Source: Flectonema sp. DT1601
Lineage: Eukaryota; Euglenozoa; Diplonemea; Diplonemida; Diplonemidae
Reading direction: 5' to 3'
Length of the DNA: 64,000 nucleotides
Assembly: GCA_964019425.1 (NCBI GenBank)
Contig: OZ025840.1
Location: forward strand, 141,001 to 205,000
The position numbers and the translations under genes are program-made. This document shows, one piece after another, positions 53,315 to 64,000 of the stretch. The stretch's first letter is position 1. Every line of letters starts with the position of its first letter. The notes under the pieces were generated by a model. It saw only the letters and a list, made by a program, of their open reading frames with translations. It had not been told where the DNA came from and did not search any database.

Positions 53315-54512
53315 CTACATGTTAAATACGACGCCGCCGTGTGATACATCTTGTGCCATATTTCTGTGATTAGAATTTTTTGAATACTAGATCCTTAAAA
53401 AAAAAATGGGGGAAAAAAAAAAAAAAAAAAAAAAATACATACCTTGCGACTATATTATTACACTTGTGTAAGTTGTTACCCAAAACTGTGCCAGGGAGGA
53501 TAGCTGAAGACCGGACCGAGTTATCACGCTGAGGAGATCGTCTCCGGCTTAGTGACGGTTCAGTGTCTTGTCGTCGTTGATTTAATGCTACTGCGGAGTT
53601 GTTACCATCGTAGCTCATATTGGACTGAAGAAATCCTGGTATTTCAGATGAATTCCCACTAATATAATTCATCGGATTATTCGAGACTGATGATGATATT
53701 CTTATAGGCGATTCACTTCTAAGGGAACCTCCCCCACCACCAACTCGTTTATTAATATAACACGAATTAACACCACTGTTACGATCAGTACCTGGGTACT
53801 GTGGAGGTTCTGGACTCGTTCTTATTAACGAGTCGCGTATGTTTTCTGCAGATTGTAAGATGGATGAGTTCCTCGATCTTGATCGCACAGAGGACGGTTT
53901 TGATGGTCTCTGAGGAGAAATACCAGAATGATTGTACGACCCAGAACAGGTTAGAACTCTTGATCTACTATTGTGAGCCTGCAATGCAGGTGATGCAGTT
54001 ACTCGTGAATCCATGGCACCACCTCCCAGGTAGGTTGCTATTTTCCTTGCTGGGACTGAAGATATCCCATGCTCTCGTAGGTCCCTTTCAGTCACATGTG
54101 GGCAATCAGCAATATCACGAACGCCAAGCTTTAATAATATATTAAACAAATCACAATCTAAACCAGTCTTTTCTAAAACAGTATCACAGAATACTTTTAA
54201 TGAATAAGTCGTTCCCTGAACACCCGATTGTATATATGTCATTTTACCTCGAGGTGGGATAACAACGTCTTTATTTATGTGTCTTCTGTCACGTGCTGTT
54301 TTTGATCTGTTAGTTGGTAGTCGAAGGGGAGTTGTTGCTTTGTGTTTTGAATGAAGGGTCTCTTCATGTTTGTACACGTCAACACTCAGCTGTAAACGTT
54401 CGATTTCTCGTTCGGCAGCAAGTCTTCGGGTTCGCTCACTCTCAAGCTCATCTCTTAATGACCAAGTAGCGTCTCTCTCTATCATTACACTCTCCTGTGA
54501 GAGTCCAAACAT
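53315..54512 (-). CDS. coiled-coil protein with SAM-like domain, two exons
   Basis: Exon 1 is 53443-54512 and exon 2 53315-53363, giving 372 residues across a 79-nt phase-2 intron (GTATGT donor, TTCTAATCACAG end with a branch-site-like TCTAAT). Residues 15-55 are coiled coil (RDELESERTRRLAAEREIERLQ). Residues about 105-165 (LKVFCDTVLEKTGLDCDLFNILLKLGVRDIADCPHVTERDLREHGISS...KIATYL) resemble a sterile alpha motif, with the typical LxxLGVxDxxxxxxxTExDLxxxGI pattern, usually a protein-protein interaction module. The rest is disordered and Ser/Arg/Asn-rich. It is the first gene of the minus-strand series. SAM assignment is moderate. Confidence 0.65.
53364..53442 (-). other. spliceosomal intron, 79 nt
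   Basis: Donor GTATGT at 53442-53437, long T tract, then CTAATCACAG ending at 53364, phase 2. Exon 2 adds 16 codons and a stop. Confidence 0.65.
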
Positions 54513-55162
54513 TTTGCATCGGTGGTCTCTCCTGTGTTGTGTGTAATAAAGATATTGATTAGGAAGCGATTAAATAAGATTTAGATAAACAACAGCATTA
54601 TATCATAGTTGTTAAATAACCTGATGGAGAGATGTAGATGTGATTCCCTGGATACTTTATTTGCTTTGGTTTTTTTTTATTTTTATTAAACCCTTCCAAT
54701 TGCTTAAAGTAAAACAGCGTAAACATGGCGGGGAGCAGTCTATTGCATTGCGTTAGTTCTCCTGTGCAGATCCACAACCAAATAAATCCAGATTGTGGCC
54801 GAAATGATGAGTGATGGAAGGGCGTAGGAGATACCAGTTCTGGAGAGGGCAGGATGTGCGGGGAAGCGCAAGGTTTTTTGCTCTTTTGCTTTTTTTTTTT
54901 TTTTTTTCCTCTTGTTTCAGATTAATTTTTTTTTTTTTTTTTGCATTTCCCCATTTACATCTCGATGCTCCCAAGAGGTTTACTTTTTATGTTTTTTTTT
55001 TTTTTTTTTTTTTAGCTCAGTACAACAAATAATAGATTCAGGATTTCACCCGAACATAATAACAGGAAGATACCGCGGAAAGTCCCTCAGTCGTTAATTT
55101 CTATCCATCTGGTTGTTCTTGCTTATTTCCTTATTTTTTTACTTTTTTTTTTTGGGGTTTTT

Positions 55163-55195
<33 letters not shown>

Positions 55196-56401
55196 GTATT
55201 GTATAGTTTTTTATTAATTTTTTACCTTTTATATATTTTTTTTTTTTTTTTTTTTGGAACCTCAAATTCTTTTTTTTTTCTTTTTTTTTTCTTTCTTTCT
55301 CCTCTTCAAGCGCAACAATGGGGACAACGACGGGGTTCAAAGGATGGGACTTAAATTAGAAGGTGGATACCACGGGTTGCAATCAACATGGTCTGCAAAA
55401 GAGAATTCGAAAGTAAAGAACACTGGCTCTGCATAGAGCATAGCAACATCTCCGTTTCCAAAGGAAACACAAGAGTAGCAAATATCTTTTCTTTAAGGGG
55501 TTCCTTGAGGTTTTTCAGGCACCTTATTACATAGACTGAGGCTCTTTCTTTCGTTGTTGCTGTTTAAGCACTTTCGATCTTTTTCTTGCGCATTTTTTTT
55601 TTTTTTTTTGTTTCTTGTTTCTGATTTTTTTTTCCCCTTTTTTTTCTTAAAATTTCCATTTCGTTCAGCTTATCCCAACGTAAATTAACGTTATCAGGTA
55701 CGTAGTTTTGCAAGCTGGGCTATGGGTGACAGGTTGTAGAAATAATTTAAATTATTGCAACGTAATAACCGAAGAATATATAACTAATACAAAATACATG
55801 CGGGTACGCCTAACCGCACTACTGCCTCGCGTAATTTAATCTGTGCCAAAAGCACACTGGGATTCTTTTTTTTCTTTCCTTTTTTCTTTTTCTTTTTTTT
55901 TTTTGATTCCTTCTTTTTGATAAGATATATCGTGTCTTTTTTTCCCTACACATGTGCTATTTTGGGGAGTACAGTTCACCAGCACGTTTTTTTTTTTTTT
56001 TTTTTCTTTTTTTGCTTTTCTCCTCCTTTTCCTTGGAAGGCAGCTACAATACTGCTACTACCAGCAGCCAAAAAAGTTAACGATTTTTGAAAAAACGTAA
56101 ATTTTTCATGTAAGCCAACTGTGAGCCGATGATGAAGTGCCGCAACTTTCTTCATAGATTCTTACTTAGCCTTGCTACTATTTTAGACTTTTTTTTTTTT
56201 TCCCCCTTCGCGACGTGTTTTCCCCCCCCCCACAATTTTTTTTGTTTTTTCCTTCCTTTTCCAGTTCGTTGTTGTGTTGAGGGGATATAAATTGGTAAAA
56301 AGCATAACAGAGGAAGCACTAAATTGATAGGTAAGTTCCCTTGGTAGGAAACTGTAAGAGTCTAAGAGGGCTCCGCAAAGCCACTCATCCCTACCGTAGC
56401 A

Positions 56402-56417
56402 ATAGCAATATTGCTAT
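56402..56417. repeat. 16-bp perfect palindrome
   Basis: ATAGCAATATTGCTAT, in the gene-free block. May be chance in AT-rich DNA. Confidence 0.6.
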
Positions 56418-56424
56418 GGTGATT

Positions 56425-56457
<33 letters not shown>

Positions 56458-57542
56458 CAAAAAATAAAGGGGGGGAAAAAAGAATACACTTCTCATTCAG
56501 TTTTAATGCAGTATCATATTCGTGACTCGAACTAGGCATTCTGCTGTACTCAAGTACGCGGTGCACTCAAAGAGAGCTGAATGTATAGATGAAGAAATAC
56601 ACGATTAATTATGAGAAAAGCAAAAAAGATTTAAAAAAGAAAAAGTAGGAGCTGGAAAACACAGCCATTTGGTGGCCACGTTAATCGACCTGTCGAAGAA
56701 CATGGCACATTGAATTCACAACCACTTTAAAAACAGGGAGAATAGTTAAAAGAAAACATTAGTGGTATGAGAGAGGAGTTTAATTGATGTTTTGCTTGTT
56801 TTGTTATCCGTCACTTGAGAGACGCAAGGCATCTCACAGCACTTTTTTCCCACCCACCGAAAAACAGTCCTTACTGCCAAGACAGAAGTGATGAAGGGAC
56901 TTTCCCTTCAAGCATAGCTGGTTTCCCACCGTCACATTCTACAATGAAATAGTTGTCTACTCGCCTTAAGTACTTCCATTTGGACAAAGGAGGAAATTAA
57001 CAATATAACAAACGCAGAAAAGTCGACGTGTGCAAACCAACAATAGCATAAAAACATGCAGCTCACCATCAGTTCTATTCGGCTACACAATGTGTCGCGT
57101 TGAACGCCGAGAAGAGTGGCTCAACTGACACCAAAAAAAAGTAAGTTTCAATATGGGAATAGAAAACAATAGACAAAAACAACAATAATAATAAAAAAAA
57201 AATTAAAAAAAAAAAAGAAAAGAAAAGAGCAGAATCCAGAGCAAAGCTATTGCTAGGGTTTTGACATAAATACACTTAGCTGAAGAGAACACACGTGCTT
57301 ACTGTGGTTTCATCGATCTGCGCCAAGGAGGAAAGCAGTACAAGTGTGTATCCACTGTTGCTTGTGAAAAATATAGAGCCTACCACTTGACTCTGAAAAA
57401 AAGGGGGGGGGTGAGACTTAGGAACACATAAGCAGAAAAATGGGTTTCAGTTGATTGATTTCTAGTTTCTAGGTTCAAAAACGAAATAGCGCGAGAAGCG
57501 TTTTTTGCATCAATCACCTTGCCACACATAATAAACTATGTG

Positions 57543-57581
57543 GTACTTGTACAACGTACCAAGTTGTTGCACTACAAGTAC
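57543..57581. repeat. nested inverted repeat
   Basis: GTACTTGTA (57543-57551) pairs with TACAAGTAC (57573-57581), and inside it CAAC pairs with GTTG, giving a two-tier hairpin. Confidence 0.55.
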
Positions 57582-58132
57582 GAACTGACAAAAGAAAAGG
57601 TTGCAAGAGACTCCTGATAACGCTGTTTTCAAAAAAAAGGAAATTGCTTGTATAAATAACTTTGCGTTGATTGACTCTCAAGATTAACGATGGCTGCATG
57701 GTAAAGCAATCACCTCAACTCAAGAAAAAAAAAGAAAAAGTAAAGGTGCTTACAAAAGAGAATGACAACAGACCGCTGGGAATGGAGATGGAAGCGACAG
57801 GGAATTGGGATGGCAATTAACAAACGATGCCTTTAATTTTTTTTTATGTTTTTCTTTCAATTTGCTTTTTTTTTTTTTTTTTGTTTGTACACAAAATCAT
57901 CCAAATTTGACGCTCGGTAAATACAATCAGTTTTAGCAGATATCTCAACCAAAAGGAATAACTCCACCAACAAGTAACATTTCAGGTGGTCATTTCAGAG
58001 AGACTAATTATAAGGTCAACGGTTAAAACACTTTTTCATAACTGTTGCACCATTGCAGCTCGGTGCTGAGGGCACACACAGGATATAAAACACTTTCTAA
58101 GTGATAAAAAAAAAAACGGGAAGGGAAAAAAA

Positions 58133-58170
58133 ATGTTAAGCTCCGGTTCTAGAACCGCAAAGCCTAACAT
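58133..58170. repeat. 38-nt hairpin with perfect 14-bp core
   Basis: The core CGGTTCTAGAACCG (58144-58157) is a perfect palindrome, and the flanks ATGTTAAGCT and AGCCTAACAT pair with one mismatch around it. It directly follows an A-rich run. Confidence 0.65.
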
Positions 58171-59269
58171 TAACAACATACAACTTCATTATCTCGGGTG
58201 TTGTTTGCGCAGTTGCTTGCTTTCTGTACGCGCAATATCTGTTTAGAGAGCACTAAACATATTTTTTTTATTTATGTGTTTCTTTTCTTCTTCTTTTTTT
58301 TTTTTTTTTTTTTCAATCACATAAAGTGATCTTATAAAAATATAAACGCATAAACAGCAATAATACTTGTTACAGATTTTTTTTCTTTTTGTTCTTTTTT
58401 TTCTTCTTTTTTTTTTTTTTTCAACGCAATAACTTTTTTCCGATTTTCCATGACAAGAAACTTTGTTCAAACGCAAGATTCTTCCAATACTCGAAAATGC
58501 AAAAAAAAAAGATACGTAGAACTTAGCATAGAAGATTTCTTGTTGTTGCTGTAATTGTTATTTTTTATACATATTTTCTTTTATCTTTCCTTCTCAATTA
58601 AAAAGTTTTTTATCGAATTCTACCTGTCGTCACTAAGCTCTACGAAACAAGCAACACTCGTTCATGCCAAAGCTCAGCAGGGAGTGAGAGATTTGAAAAA
58701 AATTCTATTCGGCTACCTTATAAAAACACCCTCATTAAGTAAATATTTAATTGAGGGAGTAGGCATCCTCAGGTGAGACAAAAAAAAACAAAAAAAATTA
58801 ATATAAAAAAATTAATACAAAAAAAGTGTTCCCCAACTGCATTATAATAGCACAGCAGTCGGCTAAAAAAATAGAAGGCGCAAGTAGGTTGAAAAAAACC
58901 CTCCAAGAGTAGTAAAGCAATGGCAAAAAAGTAAGCCACAACGCAAGTGTGTGTGTTTTTTTTTTTTTTTTTTGGTAAAGATTCTCATTCAATTTTTTTT
59001 TTTATTTTCTTATTTCCCATACAAGACTCAAGTGGATAAATAAACTACTAGATACTTAGTACTCAGTGGAGGCTCAAGGCCGATTCCCCTGTTGCTATAA
59101 TACTCTTTTTATTTATTTACGAAGCCTGAGGAAGCGGAAAAGCTCAGAGAGTAACAGCCAGATCCCTACCAGCCAACCGTGAGACTCTCACTACAACTAC
59201 AGCCGAACGGATTGATAGAAGTTTCAAGAACCAAATAACAAGATGGCAAACAAAAATAACTTATTAAAT

Positions 59270-59306
<37 letters not shown>

Positions 59307-62300
59307 TGTGATAACCAAGTCTTCATGAACTTCTTGGAATTTCCATTCTTTTTTTTTTTTTTTTTTTTGTCCCGTTTTAGCGAATGTAGTAGTACCCTCA
59401 AAAAGGAAAAAAATTTATCGTTTTTTTTTTTTTTTTTTTTGTTCCACCTTCTTTTTTTTTTTTTAAAACCAGACACGTGAATTTCACTCACCACAAAGTA
59501 AAAACATGTAAATTATTCAGCAGCTTAAAAACTGCCTTAAATGCTGAGCATTGCTTATATTTTTGCAGTATAAAAATATTATTTAATTTTTAGCAAACAG
59601 GCATCCGCAACAACAACAACAACAATAAAATAAAAAATAAAAAAAAACTTTAAAGGGGGGAAAAAAATCCTCCCCCCCGTCATTGGAACGCATAAACGTT
59701 TATGAAGAAAAGCTCTGTCGAGGCAAATATTGCTACGTCGATCAAGCAGCAGGCAAAAAGCATCCTCAATAAGAAATAACTAAAGAAAGAAGTGGGATGC
59801 AAAGGAAGGGATGCACATGTTAAAAGGTAGCTGAACTTCACGTTATACGTGACGTGACAAACTCTGCAGACTGCAGACAGAAAACATCTGTTCCTTACAT
59901 GCGACACAAGAACGTAACGAAAATCGTTATATCAACATAACAAGAACTACAAAGAAATGCAGCTTATTTTTTTTTTAATTCGGGGTATGAAAAACAGAGA
60001 TTACAAAACAGACATTCGTCAAGACGACGTTCCGAGTCTTGCAAATCCCTCAGGAACGAATGTCGTTTACTATGAGCACCAAATACAAAGAGTAAAAAGA
60101 TAATGGAATATAATAGCCAATAAATATCAAGATTTTTTTTTTTTTTTTTTTCCAGATTTTTCTTCTTTTTCTTTTTCTTTTTTACTTCAGAATTCAGAAA
60201 AATCAAAATTCCAAGAAGGCATAAACGACTACGAAATCAAAATACATCGCAGAACTAAGGTACAGTGAATAGCATTTGTACATGTCACGCAGGTTGTTCT
60301 TAGTGACAGAACACTTCCTACTATGATTGTTACTAAGACGTTTGATGAGATAGACGACAGCTGCAGTGATCTGCAACTCTTGTCATAAGTTACTTCCCAA
60401 ATGAATGCAAAGCTTCTTGAGCGATGTAAAAAAGAAAACCAGCTCAAAAAAAAGGGAAAGTCGATAACAAAATAACAGAATAGTAATTTTTTTTTCTTTT
60501 TTTTTTTCTCTGCTATCTTTGACTCGCTTGTCACCGCTAAGACAACATTCATTCCCTTGTTGTTGTTCATTTTCCTTTTCTTTTATTCCATAACACAGTA
60601 ATCATCCCACTACATACTTAACCCATCGCAGTTGTTTGGTCGTTATTTTTGAAAACGACTTTGGTAGAAAAAAAAGAGAAAGCAGATATTTTGAAGAAGA
60701 AAAAAAAAAAAGGGGGGGGAAAAAAAAAATACAAATAGCGTTTCAAAAAAAAATATTGAAAGTCTATCCAACGCTAGTCACTGGAAAAAAGCCTCACCCC
60801 GAAATCGGGAAGCTTTGGGCTTGCGAAAAAGGGTAATGAGAAAAAAAAAAGAAGAATCACGCATCTGTAAGTAAGCGGACACTCTTTTTGAAGATACTAA
60901 TATAGGGTTCACTAATCCACCTTTCGTATCACACTAGATTTTAATAGCTATTCCAAGGCATTTATTCAAGTCTTGTACACCACGTGACTTCGCTAGACTT
61001 CGACAGCCATGCTAAAACAGCAATAGAATAGAATAAAGAAACGTTTGTAGTAGAGAAGTAGATTTTCTTATTCCAAAGACGTTTACGACTATAAAATAAT
61101 CGAAAAATTAGGTATTTTTCTATTTTTTTTTTAATTTAGATTTCTTTTTTTCTTGTTATCCACTAGGTTACCGGAATATGTGTGGAATTGTTTCTTTTAT
61201 TTTCTTTTTCTTTTTTTTTTTTTTTTTTTTTCTTCTGAAATATATAGATATCTGTTTTAATAGCCTGACTGACGTTATACAACAAGAATACGAAAACAAC
61301 TATTTACTACGGCAGCATAGAAAAGAGCTGACAGTCTAAACGCAACACCCAAACCCTTGCAAACAACCTAAACAAGCGGTGTTTACAAAGACAGGAAATT
61401 CAGTAGCTGTCACTGCATTGCAAGAATAAAGAATAAGAAAACAGTAGTTCAACGCCAGAGGAATTTTTTCGTTTATTTATTTTTTTTTTTTTTTTCATTT
61501 ATATAGCACCTCCAGACCCCTTTGGTTCAGCAATATAACACGGAAAGTTTCCTGGAGACCACCATCTCCAAAGTTTTTCCTGACGGTTTCTTTTTTTTTT
61601 GTATTTTTTTTTTGCATTTTAACAAGTATTGTAAGAGTTAAAAAAAATAACGTGTGATAGCACACGTAAACCTCCTTATTAACTTTCTCAGTTCAAGTTG
61701 GTTTACAGTTTTCGTGCACAAAACAAAAAAAAAAAAAAAAAAAGTTTTTAGCTCAAAAGAATGAAAATAAAAGTTTTAAAAGAAAAACAACAGAAATATC
61801 TTACGTTTATTAAGTACATTCCTGCTCTTCCATCATTAAATTGACTACAACACTGCTTAGTTAGTCACGGTATGGGTATGGGAAGGCAAGATCAACAATA
61901 AGAAATATTCGTATTGATAGAGCCTGCCACATAAATAAAGCAATAACAAGAAACATAAGTTTTTTGGAGTTACTACATCCCGTTCTTTAAGGCCAATCAT
62001 TTCCATAGGACGGAAATAAAAGAACGTTCTTAACTCGGGTAAAATCTAATGCAGATAACGAGAAATGTGACGGTTGTAGTTTGCGCTGCTCCCTCCTTTT
62101 TTTCACTGGTATATCATCAACACGATAAAAAAATAGTAACAATCAGTCCATGTAACAAGAGGAAAAAAAAAATTGAAAGGCAAAGTACACAAGAAAAAAT
62201 CATGAAAAAAAAAAAAAAAAAAAAAAACAACGGAGGATACAAAAAGCATTATTGCATTTTTTTGACAACTCAAACGTAACTATTCCCCATGAAAACCTGA

Positions 62301-63927
62301 ATTTTAAAAAAAAAAAAAAAAAATTGCAAACACCTCAAAAAGAGTGGTTTTTTTTTTTTTTTTTTTTTTTTCAATGAATACGTGCAAGTGCCTATGGCGG
62401 AAAGCGAAGCAGTGCGTTATAATTTATTAACATACTTAAAACACTAACTGAAGTAGAACTAAGCAGACGGGAGAAAAAGTTGGATCACATTCCTTTAAAG
62501 TCTACACGTAAAGCTATAACGACTTTGATGATAACAAAAAAAAAAAAAAAAAAAAAAAAAAAACAATAAAAAATCGTGTTTTTGCGTCATTACAAGCAGT
62601 TCTAACTTGAGCTCGTAGTAAAAGGGATTTTCCATTCAAGTTTTTTTCTCGTTGATAATGTATTCCAAACAGTACCAAAAGAGTAACCTCTCATCTCGGA
62701 AGGGTGAGATCTGTATGTGTACATGATAGGATAAGTAAGTATATAATCAGTGAGACCAACAAACAAACAAAATAAATAAATAAAAATAAACAAACAAGCT
62801 GAGACAAGATCACAGGTGCAACAACGGAGTCATGGGCCGGCACACCTACAGCAACTACCTGCACCATACATCACCTTGGAACACGCGACGGTAACTTCGG
62901 GATATACAAAACTGCATTATTGTAAAAGAATAAGCTCAAAAACTGACCGCCGGTCACAAACAGCGGTGAATATGTAGCCCGAATTCGCACTATTTGTCGT
63001 CACTGAAATAAATTAAACCAAGATGCTACAGTATGCGAATGAGAATCGGGTTAATAAAGGGAACCGCATGCTTACCGATAACAACTGGTTCAAAAAATCT
63101 CTGTAATATGGAATATCAAGAAAAATAAAAAAAAAAAAATAAAAAAAAAAGAACTATTGCTTCCCTATAAAATATGAAAGTGAGTTTCTGTTTTTTTCTT
63201 TTTGGAAAAGAACTATCCCAAAATGCCGGGAAATTAAAACCTTTTTCTGGCGAAAAGCCTCTCCTTGCTCATGCACCGTATCAACTTTTTTTTTTTTGTC
63301 GACCACTTTACTAACGTCCGACATAAAGTAATTCTTCTACAAAAGCGGGGGAGGTGGGGAGTCGCGGTCTGTACACGTCAGTTCTTATATAGTGTATCGT
63401 TCTCAGCTTAATTATTCTTCAGGACTTTTCCGAAATTACCTGGGAAGTATCAAAGGAGGAAATACAATCGATACCTCGAGTGGCAATGCTGCTGAGAAAC
63501 AGGGGTCGGAAGAAGAATAAAAAAAAATTGAAAAAAAAACAAAAAAAAAAAAAAAGAGAAATAACTTAAAAAAAAACTACAAACTCGTATTAGATCCACC
63601 ACGCTTTTTTGGGGAACGTGAGGGTGCGAAAAGAATTCTCTCTCTCTCTCTCTTTTTTTTTTTTTTTTTTTTTCTTTCAAAAAAAAAAATAAACGCCATT
63701 CCTATGTGTTCTTATAGTGTTTACAAGCCGCAGGAATACAATATATAAGAGGTACGTACCAACTATGTGTAGCCAACTCTTTTTTTGTAAACAACGAAAT
63801 CGGGTTGAAATATATGCAAGACACGGAACACACAAGTGATAAATCATACTTTGCTTTATGAAAATCTGCATATCTGTGCGCTGGCACCGTCCTAATGGGG
63901 TCGGGTTTTATATTGGATAAGATGCAA

Positions 63928-63990
63928 GGGCACTTGTAGGAATGCAGGTACCTTGCACGACAACGGTCACTGGGAAATCTACAAGTGCTC
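63928..63990 (+). other. 63-nt long-stem hairpin with inner stem
   Basis: GGGCACTTGTAG (63928-63939) pairs with CTACAAGTGCTC (63979-63990) with one G-T pair, and an inner TGCAGGTACCTTGCA (63943-63957) can form a second stem. Could be a structured RNA or a transposon end at the window edge. Confidence 0.45.
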
Positions 63991-64000
63991 CTGTGCACCT

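Larger units (their letters stand above)
54513..64000. other. 9.5 kb without recognisable genes
   Basis: No frame on either strand resembles a protein; the open ones are short or made of homopolymer codons. The block is dense in A and T runs, for example T near 55170-55195 and 56429-56457, and a 31-base A run at 59274-59304. I found no tRNA, rRNA or transposon protein in it. Small inverted repeats occur at 56402, 57543, 58133 and 63928. It lies upstream of the whole minus-strand gene series, so it could contain the promoter region, a divergent strand switch, or a subtelomeric or centromeric stretch. Confidence 0.6.

Noticed and set aside
56500-56590. Possible tRNA gene on the minus strand around AGTTCGAGTC
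   Set aside because: The B box is weak, the T stem does not pair and no acceptor stem could be formed.
54513-64000. Short open frames in the right-hand block
   Set aside because: They consist of Phe/Lys homopolymer codons and random sequence without any domain, splice-linked continuation or acceptor-like site with coding behind it.
1-64000. LTR elements, LINEs, viral genes, CRISPR arrays or rRNA
   Set aside because: No reverse transcriptase, integrase, capsid or transposase motifs, no long direct terminal repeats, no regularly spaced repeat-spacer pattern and no rRNA-like sequence were seen.

Overview
The window is nuclear DNA from a unicellular eukaryote. It is AT-rich, full of long A and T homopolymers outside genes, and carries spliceosomal introns of about 72-83 nt with a yeast-like GTATGT donor. 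Its genes encode typical eukaryotic products: ubiquitin E1, seipin, a Ulp1-type SUMO protease, a Sec12-like WD40 protein and a cathepsin D-like protease. I cannot name the species. All of about 19 genes lie on the minus strand, and a pyrimidine-plus-AG acceptor-like site sits just upstream of many ATGs. Together these suggest directional gene clusters with spliced-leader trans-splicing, as in euglenozoans that keep cis introns (diplonemid-like) or dinoflagellate/perkinsid relatives. That placement is inference.

Layout, in transcription order from high to low coordinates. The block 54.5-64 kb has no convincing gene and lies upstream of the whole cluster, where a promoter or strand-switch region would be expected. 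Then come a SAM-like coiled-coil protein (53.3-54.5 kb), a dual-acylated MGCC protein (52 kb), a secreted aspartic protease (50.4-51.5 kb), a WD40 protein (48.7-50 kb) and a Ulp1 protease (46.3-48.3 kb). Next is a cluster of three six-TM cyclase-homology proteins (36.6-45.9 kb), which appear catalytically dead and bear marks of duplication and gene conversion; an unknown gene sits between two of them. It is followed by an ApaG-domain protein (35.6-36.5 kb), a three-exon coiled-coil gene whose second intron holds a 769-bp inverted-repeat transposon with a tRNA-like segment (32.6-34.8 kb), a Sec12-like WD40/multi-TM/PDZ protein (28.5-31 kb) and ubiquitin E1 (24.3-27.5 kb).

The left part holds a 4462-residue secreted, probably GPI-anchored, modular surface protein (9.5-23 kb, three exons), two coiled-coil proteins, a RIIa/Dpy-30-like domain fused to a nicotinamidase-like domain lacking its nucleophilic cysteine (5.3-7.3 kb), seipin (3.8-5.1 kb) and an EF-hand-like protein (1.6-3 kb).

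The genes do not form one pathway. They mix ubiquitin/SUMO turnover, ER and lipid-droplet biology, signalling and cell surface, as expected for a polycistronic block grouped by transcription rather than function. The most unusual items are the transcription architecture, the giant surface protein, the three converting pseudo-cyclases, the Sec12-PDZ fusion, the RIIa-pseudonicotinamidase fusion and the intronic transposon. I saw no retroviral or other virus-like element.
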